The notes below the pieces were generated by a model. It did not search any database and was not told the origin of the DNA. It saw only the letters and a program-made list of their open reading frames with translations. A stretch of DNA of 13,291 bases, taken from Chrysochromulina parva (lineage: Eukaryota > Haptophyta > Prymnesiales > Chrysochromulinaceae). Shown in pieces: positions 1 to 7,111 of the stretch; positions within the stretch are counted from its first letter, which is position 1; every line of letters begins with the position of its first letter. Position numbers and translations under genes: made by a program. The stretch lies in assembly GCA_002887195.1 (NCBI GenBank), contig PJAB01001613.1:1-13291 (forward strand), in the 5' to 3' direction.

Positions 1-394
1 GCGCGCAGAGCTCCACGCACCGGGTAGGCATCATTGAGCAATCGGCCGAGTCGGGCGATGGGGATGGGTCGGGTGACGGGGATGGGGATTGTTCGGGAGA
101 CGGCGAAGGGGATGTGCCGTTGCCCACGTTGAGAAGCACTATGGGCGGCGGCGAGGTCAGCGGCAAGGGTGGGGGCGGTGCGGGTGACAGCAGCGAGGGA
201 CGTGGCGGCGGTTGTGGTGAGGACGAGCGCTGCAGCTTCCGGCGCTCGCTCGAGGTTGCTGGTGGCGAGGTTGCCGGACGAGCCACCAAGGGCATCACGT
301 CAAGCTTGACCACATGTACCCCATTCCAGAGCGACGACGAGTTGACGCTGCCCATGAGCTCGGCAAGGAGGAGTATCCTGGCTGTCATGGTCAT
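1..394 (-). CDS. Partial Ser/Pro-rich secreted or surface protein (N-terminal part; runs off left edge)
   Basis: The minus strand reads open from an ATG at 394 to the window edge, giving 131 codons with no stop. The N-terminus (MTMTARILLLAELMGS) resembles a short signal peptide, although a Glu interrupts its hydrophobic stretch. It is followed by about 25 mixed residues, a dibasic RRKLQR site near residues 51-56, and a stalk rich in Pro and Ser from about residue 57 to 115, ending in alternating Ser-Pro units. Cysteines then appear at 119, 126 and 130, as if a disulfide-rich domain begins where the window ends. This layout fits algal extracellular glycoproteins with hydroxyproline-type linkers (pherophorin-like), but no named domain is visible. 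The in-frame stop at 518-520 lies upstream with no ATG in between, so 394 is the first usable start; a second ATG lies two codons on. A long Pro-rich shadow frame is the main alternative explanation. Confidence 0.5.
   Translation of the reverse strand, partial: MTMTARILLLAELMGSVNSSSLWNGVHVVKLDVMPLVARPATSPPATSSERRKLQRSSSPQPPPRPSLLSPAPPPPLPLTSPPPIVLLNVGNGTSPSPSPEQSPSPSPDPSPSPDSADCSMMPTRCVELCA
60..111 (+). repeat. G-run array, G-quadruplex candidate
   Basis: The plus strand carries G-runs at 60-63, 66-68, 71-73, 78-81 and 84-87, with loops of 2 to 4 bases, then further runs at 95-97 and 108-111. This meets the usual four-run intramolecular quadruplex pattern. It is the complement of the Ser-Pro codons of the left-edge gene, so codon content alone could produce it. 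Confidence 0.6.
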
Positions 395-780
395 TCCGCA
401 GTAGCAGGGGCGCGTCGCGATGATTCGTATGCCCGTGCGTGGGTGGTGAAGGAGGTCGATCGGCTTGGGAGACCCTTCTTGAGAACAGTAAAAATATCGC
501 TGAAAGAAACGAAGACCCTATTTTAGGACCAAAAATTGAAGAATGAGACATGTAATTCACTCGACACTCAGGGAACAAGAATTGTGAGTCGGGCAATCAG
601 TGCTGGAACAAGCAATGTGTGTGGTGTGGGGCCTCCCGCATGTGCGGAGCGCATGCATCGCGCCGCCGAGAGCGCTCTGCACCGTTTCGTCACCATAGCT
701 GTCACCTCCTCGATCGTCACCGAAGCGAGAAAGAAAGGAGATGGAATGCAAGCTTGCTCTCTCCGAGATAAAGCTCAGGC
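395..780. other. Intergenic region between left-edge gene and lactonase
   Basis: These 386 bases are distinctly richer in A and T than the flanking genes, especially around 485-560. They should hold the 3' end of the lactonase transcript and the promoter and leader of the left-edge gene, since both are read leftwards. No convincing coding frame, tRNA or canonical AATAAA signal was seen. On the minus strand, a pyrimidine tract ending in CAG at 502-500 looks like a possible splice acceptor just upstream of the left-edge gene. An A/T-rich TAAAATAG-like element lies around 519-527, but its role as a TATA box is unsupported. Confidence 0.5.
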
Positions 781-1944
781 TCAGGCAAAGTGCGCTAGCG
801 GGCTCGCGATGTTGCACGGCTTATGCGAGACCTTGAGCTCATGCGCCAGCGTGAGTTTCCCGCTGTCTGCGTCCACTGCGAAGCTCGCGATCGTCTTGCT
901 CTCTTGATTGCCCACGACGAGCCACGCGCCGTCGGCGAGCAGCTTGAAGTTCCTCGGGCACTTGCCGCGCGTGGACTCGTGCCCGATCAGCTTGAGCGAC
1001 GCGGTCGTGGGCTCGAATGCAAAGATGGCGAGCAGCCCAGGCGACGCACTACGCTCTGCTGCATACAGGAAGCGACCGTTGGGGTGCAACGCGATGTCGC
1101 TGCCGCCGCAGTGGTGGCCGCGATCAGGCGTGACAGTAGGGGGCAGCGCGGCCACGGTCTGATGCTCGACGAGCCGACCTGTGGCCACGTCAAAGTGCGC
1201 CACCGTGACGCTGCAGGTGAGCTCGTTGTTCACAAAGAGCACAGTACCCGTGGCGTTCCAGCACGCGTGCCGGCACCCGGCCTCGGCGGACATGCGCAGG
1301 TGGCGCGGGTCGTCGGCCGCGCCACTCAGCGTGCCACGCCGCGCGTCAAAGCCGTAGACGAAGACGGCCGAGAGGCCGAGGTCGCACGCGATGACCCATT
1401 GATTCGAAGGGTGCACAAGCACGCAGTGGCAGTGCGAACCCTCCTGCCGGTCGTGCAGCGCCTCGTCGATCTCGTCGGCGCCCTGATGGTGCTTCGAGTC
1501 GGTCGCTGGGCCGAGCGACCCGTCGGCAAGCACCGGGCACACGGCAATCGATCCCTCAACGTAGTTCGCCGCGAAGCACCAGCGGCCGCTCACATCCAGC
1601 GCTGCATAGCATGGGGCGCGACCGACAGACGACACCGGCTCGCCGAGTGGCTCGAGAGCACCATCGGCCGGGTCGACGCTGTACGCTTGCAACGTGCCCG
1701 GGCAGTCCTCGTTGGCCACATATACGCGCGTGCCCGACCGTGCGTACCGTGTGAGCCATCCAGGAGAGCCGCCAGCAGTGCGAATTGGTGCGCCCGCGGT
1801 GGAGAGCGTGCCGTTGGAGAGGTCGAGATTGAGGCGCATGATCGTGCTCGGGTTATCTTTGCCGAAGCCAGTCGTCCCGACATGTAGCAGTGCCGCACTT
1901 TGGGAAGCCCGTGTAGTGGAGACACGCTTTCTGCTCGTCGGCAT
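781..1944 (-). CDS. Beta-propeller lactonase, 6-phosphogluconolactonase type
   Basis: This 387-residue protein looks like a member of the seven-bladed propeller lactonase family (Pfam PF10282), whose bacterial members (YbhE/Pgl) are usually about 330-350 residues. Such enzymes hydrolyse 6-phosphogluconolactone in the oxidative pentose phosphate pathway. Blade repeats are visible as paired strand and DG/NG turn motifs. The recognisable family blocks are AGCRHACWNATG (222-233), SDIALHPNGRFLYAAER (282-298) and GKCPRNFKLLADG followed by VVGNQESKTIASF (327-355). The start is secure: an in-frame stop lies two codons upstream (1948-1950), and the ATG has A at -3. The first 18 or so residues are basic and Ser/Thr-rich; this could be a targeting leader, but no clear bipartite plastid signal is seen. 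Related propeller lactonases act on other ring lactones, so the fold is surer than the substrate. The gene diverges from the helicase with 225 bases between starts. Confidence 0.88.
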   Translation of the reverse strand: MPTSRKRVSTTRASQSAALLHVGTTGFGKDNPSTIMRLNLDLSNGTLSTAGAPIRTAGGSPGWLTRYARSGTRVYVANEDCPGTLQAYSVDPADGALEPLGEPVSSVGRAPCYAALDVSGRWCFAANYVEGSIAVCPVLADGSLGPATDSKHHQGADEIDEALHDRQEGSHCHCVLVHPSNQWVIACDLGLSAVFVYGFDARRGTLSGAADDPRHLRMSAEAGCRHACWNATGTVLFVNNELTCSVTVAHFDVATGRLVEHQTVAALPPTVTPDRGHHCGGSDIALHPNGRFLYAAERSASPGLLAIFAFEPTTASLKLIGHESTRGKCPRNFKLLADGAWLVVGNQESKTIASFAVDADSGKLTLAHELKVSHKPCNIASPLAHFA

Positions 1945-1954
1945 GCTTCAGCAC

Positions 1955-1998
<44 letters not shown>

Positions 1999-2169
1999 GT
2001 GTTGCACGTTAGCAAATGTCGAGAATTTGCCGAAGGCGTCGAATTAAAATCATCATTTACATGTACTGAATATGTGCGCCCGAAAAAGTCGAGATTCTAC
2101 AATTCGCATGACTCAAAAACGTCCCCATTCACGCGGTCACACCCCGAGTCGAGTTGAAGCTACTTTTGT
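1945..2169. promoter_or_regulatory. Divergent intergenic region (lactonase / helicase)
   Basis: Only 225 bases separate the two divergent start codons, so both promoters and both 5' leaders must lie here unless either gene has a distant 5' exon. The lactonase side is the GCAC microsatellite; the helicase side (about 2040-2130) is A/T-richer. No standard TATA box is obvious. The helicase ATG at 2170 has T at -3 and G at +4, a weak initiation context, but an in-frame stop at 2155-2157 rules out an upstream start on the same exon. Confidence 0.5.
1957..1996. repeat. (GCAC)10 microsatellite
   Basis: Ten uninterrupted GCAC units run from 1957 to 1996, beginning 13 bases upstream of the lactonase start codon. 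On the lactonase sense strand this reads GTGC repeats and probably lies in the 5' untranslated leader. It is alternating purine-pyrimidine throughout. Length variation between strains is likely for a perfect tetranucleotide array. Confidence 0.95.
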
Positions 2170-4915
2170 ATGGACGCGGCCTTCGCGGCTGCGGTGCGCG
2201 CGGCGCATGGTGCGGAGGACGACCACTTGGTTGCCGTGACGATGCTCTCCGTCGCCGACGGCATCGATGCCGCGCTGTCTCGCTGCAAATGGGACCTGGA
2301 CTCCATCTTCACGACTGTCGAGCTGCTTGGCCGTATGCCTGAAGGCTTCGCGCCGACCCAGCTTGCACTGGGCGCGTTCATGGCCCAACAGAAATGGCGA
2401 GACCGCTACTGTGACTGCGCGGGGCGGCTGCACGAGCTGCTGCCCCGCCGCAAGGCCGTGGATCAGCGCAAGCTTGCGCTCGCGTGGGTGCGCTTGGCAT
2501 TGCAGGCTGCGCGCGAGCAGGTTGCGGACAAGTACACGATGATGCGCGTAACGCTGCCGCTCCAGCTGATGCAGCAGTCCATCGGCGACCTCGTCAAGAA
2601 CTCGGAACGCTCCACCTTTGACGCCGACACTCGCAAGGAACTCCTCTCCTGCCTCTCGCGGCTCTCCACGGCGCACATCACGCAGAGCCAGCAGAAGGAC
2701 CGCTCGCCGTACGAGGCGGTGCGCCAAGCAGGCTCGGCCGCCGCTGCGCTCGCCAACATCACGAGCGGTGGCGGTGGCGGTGGCGGCGGCGCGTGGCAGT
2801 ATGCCAACCTGCTGCCGAGCGCATACGACCTCGACTCGCGCACCGCGCGCGAGCCAAACCCGAACAAGGTGACGGGCGAATACGACTCGTCGGACGCGTA
2901 CCTGTCGACGCATTTCCACCTGCTGCGCGAGGACTTTGTGCGCCCGCTGCGCCAGGCGGTCGAGGCGGCGCGCGAGGGCAGCGAGATGCCGCGCGAGGTG
3001 CGCGTGTGGAGGCGCGCGGCGCTGGCGGGCATGGCCGTTGGGAATCCGGGCGGTGTGCTGTTCAGGATCAAGCTGGCGCAGGACCAGGCGGAGGCCGAGG
3101 AGCTCGATCTGGCCGGCGGCAAGACCCTCATCAACGGCGCGCTCCTCCTCATGTCGAGCGACTCCTTCCGCACCGTCTACGCGGGCGTGGTCGCGCGGCG
3201 CGAGGCGGCTCGCCTGCTCGGCGACGGATCCGTCTTCGTCTCCTTTTCACACCAGTCGGAGGAGGAGGGGCGCTCGCCGCAGCACGCGCCCGCCGCGGCG
3301 CTCGAAGTCGCCGCCCTCGCGCCGCTCATCAATCGCGGCTTCGCCGTCCTCGAGGCGGGCGCGTATTGGGGCGCGTACAAGCCCGTGCTCGCCGCGCTCC
3401 AGGCGACCGGTAAGCTCGCGTCGTTGCCTCTCGGCGACTGCCTCATGCGCTCTCTGAATACCGAGAGGCCGCCGCCGTACTTGGGCCACGTGGCGGCGCC
3501 GCAGCGCGAGAAGGGCTTCTCGCGCCATGGCTCGGCGCAGGACCTCGCGCGGCTCGGCTCGGTCGGCGATCTCGCGAGGTGCGATCTCGCGAGGTCGGCC
3601 GAGCGGGCCCTCGACGGCTCCATACACAGCGGCGCCGCCTCTGAGGGCATCGGCACGTACGACATCCGACCGATCCTCAACGTGTCCGACCAGGCGACGC
3701 CGTACTACATCGGCGACGTGCGGCGCGATTTCCCGACCGAGGGATGGTCCGGCACCTCCCTCGACAAGTGGCAGCTCAAGGCCGCCAAATGCCTGCTCAC
3801 GCGCCGTGTGGGGCTCGTGCAGGGACCCCCCGGCACGGGCAAGACGTTTGTGGGTCTGCTCGTGGTGCGCACCCTTCTCCGGAACGCATCGATGTGGGCG
3901 TCCGATGGGCCCTCGACGGACCTTTCTCGGATGGGCTCGCGTGTACCCTCTCGCATGGCTGCCTCGCCGCTTCGCGAGCTGCTCCCCTCGCGCTCGGTGA
4001 CGCCGCCGGTGCGCCTCGACGACGGCGCGACGGCGGCGGGGGCGGCGGGGGCGGCGGCGGGGGCGGCGGCGGTGGCGGCGTCGGGCGCGTCGGGCGCGAC
4101 GAGCGCGCTGGGGGCGGCAGCCGAGGGCGATCCGATGGATGCCGACGACGCGGAGGCTGCCCTGGCACTCATGCACCATCGCAAGAAGGAGAAGGAGCGC
4201 CAAAGCTATTACGAGCAGCGCGCGGAGCGTCTCTCAATGCTCGAGAAGAGCCTGCAGCAGTCGGCAGAGATGAGCCTCGAGGGCGCCGCGGCGGCGGAGG
4301 AGGCGGCTGCGGCCGAGCTCGCGGCGCAGCGCGTGAGCGCACAGGAGACCGCGGAGGCCGCGGCAGCCGAGAAGCTCGCAGCCGAGAGGGCAGCGGCCGA
4401 GGCGGAGGCGGCCGAGGCGGAGGCGGCCGAGGCGGAGGCGGCCGAGGCGGCGAAGGCGCTTGCTAAGCGCGCGCGCAAGCAGAAGCAGGGCGGCAAGTAC
4501 GCTGGCGGCAAGGCGGCCGGGTCGGCCCAGGACGGCAAGGCAGATGCCGACGATGACGACGAGGCGGCGGCCGTGGAGGAGGAGGAAGAGGAGGAGGCGC
4601 CGCCCACCCGTCTCAAGGGCAGCAAGAGCAAGGGCGGCAGCACCGGCAGCGCCGCCAACGCCGCTGTTGGCAGCAAGGGCGGCAAGCGGCAGAAGCGCAC
4701 CATCCCACAGACGGACGGTCCTGGCGACGACGACGAGGTGGCGGCGGAAGCAGCAGTGCCCGTGCCGGCACTCGGTCGCGAGTCGAGCCTCGACCCATTC
4801 GCAGAGCTCGAGGCGTTCCGCGAGGCGGCCGAGACCAAAGCTGCGTACGTGCGCGCCGAGATGCAGCAGGCGAGCGTGTTTGCGGCCGCGGCGGCACGCG
4901 AGTCGGAGGAGGGGG

Positions 4916-4965
<50 letters not shown>

Positions 4966-7079
4966 GAGGAGCGTCCTCGTGGGCGCCGACTCGAGAGTAC
5001 GCGCCGGGCGGCGGCGCGCCAGGCCGAGCAGCAGGATGAGGCAGAGTATGAGGCCGTCGCCGAGGTGGCCTCGGGCCGCTTCGTCGCGGGTGCCCTTGAC
5101 CTTGAGAGCCGGCGTGGCGCCACGGACGACAGAGGGAGCGCCAAGGACAAAGGGAGCAAGGGCACGCGGTACACGCACGACGCTCGCGGCGTGAGCGATC
5201 ACGAGGGCGGGGCGAGTGACGTCGAGGGGCTCGGCTTCGTCAAAGAGGGGCTCGGCTTTGGCGAGGACGAGGCGGCCGACGGCTCGGCCCTCCCCCCCTC
5301 GTCGGCGCCGCCCATCCTGGTGCTCTGCCAGACCAACCATGCGCTCGACCAATTCCTAGAGGGTATCCTCGATTTCGAGCCGCGCGTCATCCGCATCGGC
5401 GGCCGTTCACAGTCGGAGCGACTCAAGAAGCACAACCTGACCGAGCTGCTCGACCATCGCAAGAAGCATCGGCCCGCTGTCGAGCGCTCGGCGCGGCGCA
5501 ACCTGGGCGATGCAATGCGACGTTGCCGCGACCGTCTCAACGGCGCGCTCATCCTGATGCAACAGGCGTGGGCATGCGCACCACTGCCCGTGGGCATGCT
5601 GCGCAACTCCGCCGAGTTGCGCGGCCCCTTGGGCAACGAGCTGCGCAAGATGCCGGATGCGACCTTCCTGCAGTGGCTCTGCCTCGAGAACGCGGTCGCG
5701 TGGGAGCACCATCAGGCGATGGGTTTCGGCGGAGCGCCCGGCGCCGTCCCGGGCTCCGCTCACTATACGGCGCAGGACGTAGAGACGGTGCTCAGTGTAC
5801 CCCCGCTCTCACCGCTCGAGCTCTCGCACCACTGCAACCGTGCCGAGGCGCAGTACGCGCGCGACCGCGAGCAGGACGGGTACGCGGGCGGGCTCGACCG
5901 GTACGAGCGCTGGCGGCTGCACAATCGGCTGCGCGAGAATGCGCAGGAGACGACGCTGCGCGAGCTCGAGGTCGCTCTAGCCGAGTACCGCCGGATCGCG
6001 GCAGCCGTGAGCGAGCTCGATGAGCTCGACGCACTCACGATGCTCAAGCGGGCGTCCGTCGTCGGTCTGACCACCACCGGCGCGGCGAAGCACCAGTCCC
6101 TCGTGCGCCAGCTCGGCTGCCGTGTGCTTGTGATGGAGGAGGCCGCCGAGGTGCTCGAGGCGCACGTGCTCGCCTCGATCAATGCGTCCACGCAGCAGCT
6201 GCTCCTGATCGGCGATCACCAGCAGCTGCGCCCCTCCGCCGCGTGCCACGAGCTGACGCTCCACTACGGCATGGCCGTCTCTCTCTTCGAGCGCCTCTTC
6301 AACAACAAGGTGCCGTACGTGCGGCTGCGCACCCAGCGGCGCATGCGCCCGACGATCGCGAGGCTCATCGCGCCCATCTACCCTGAGCTGCTCAACCACC
6401 CGTCCACGCACGGCCGGCCGCGCGTCGCAGGCATGACGACCTCGGTGCACTTCATCACGCATGAGGCGCACGAGCGTCCGCGGGAGGATCTGCTCTCCCC
6501 CGAGAACCCGCATGAGGTGGCGATCCTACTGCACCTGGCCACGCTGCTCCATGGGATAGGGTACGCGCAGACGCGCATCACCGTCCTCTCTGCGTACGTT
6601 GGCCAGTTGCTGCTGCTGCGCGCCGCCTTCAGCGCGTGCGGCCTCGACAAGGTGCTCGTGACCACGGTCGACGCTTACCAAGGTGAGGAGAACGACCTTG
6701 TGCTGCTCTCGCTCGTGCGCTCGAACATCGAGGGCAAGCTCGGCTTCACCTCTGTCGACAACCGCGTGTGCGTCGCACTCTCCCGGGCGCGCCTCGGCTT
6801 CTTCTGCGCGTGCAACCTCAAGATGCTCTCGACGGGCTCGGAGCTGTGGGCCAAGCTGGGCGCCTATGCGACGAAGACGCACCGCGCGAGCCCCGAGATT
6901 CCACTCGCCACGCCCGCCGCGCTCCTCGCTGCGCAGCGCTACAAGCAGCTCCGGCGCGCGGTCGGTGCAGCGGTGCCCGCCATTGGCACCGACGGCAACA
7001 GCAGCGTGCTATCTCCGCTGCATGCGCCGCCACCGCGCCCACCCCAGATGCCCTCTATGATGAGCTTGCACGGGCTGCC

Positions 7080-7111
<32 letters not shown>

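Larger units (their letters stand above)
3898..5310 (+). other. Low-complexity insertion within the helicase core (residues 577-1047)
   Basis: This segment lies between the strand-helix that follows motif I (ending NASMW, 576) and motif Ia (starting near 1049). In typical ZNFX1 proteins these motifs are only a few tens of residues apart. Its parts, in order, are: a Ser/Arg-rich stretch; an Ala/Gly-rich tract (about 620-652); a long charged helix or coiled coil rich in Ala, Glu and Arg (about 669-776); Lys-rich patches that resemble nuclear localisation signals (KRARK about 766-770, GGKRQKR about 837-843); acidic runs; 15 glutamines (917-931); and a Gly/Asp/Glu-rich linker. The boundaries carry no clear GT-AG pair with a pyrimidine tract, so a translated insertion is favoured over a retained intron. 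Several frames are open here, so this is not settled. Confidence 0.7.

Noticed and set aside
500..520. Pyrimidine tract plus CAG resembling a 3' splice site upstream of the left-edge gene (minus strand)
   Set aside because: It is a good local match, but no donor or upstream exon could be supported, and the peptide that would be added before Met at 394 is not signal-like. Kept only as a note.
395..780. Possible tRNA or small RNA gene in the AT-richer spacer
   Set aside because: No cloverleaf arms, T-loop consensus or RNA polymerase III box pair could be identified by eye.
823..1887. 354-codon plus-strand open frame opposite the lactonase
   Set aside because: It is an Arg/Val-rich mirror of a gene with clear family motifs; long antisense frames are expected from GC-rich third positions.
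2137..2919. 260-codon minus-strand frame at the helicase 5' end
   Set aside because: It lies opposite the helicase N-terminal region and has no recognisable features beyond Arg/Val/Ala bias.
4209..5352. Long minus-strand frames with poly-Leu, poly-Cys and poly-Ser
   Set aside because: These are the reverse-strand reading of the CAG tract and Ala/Glu codons of the helicase; they show no domain and no independent start context.
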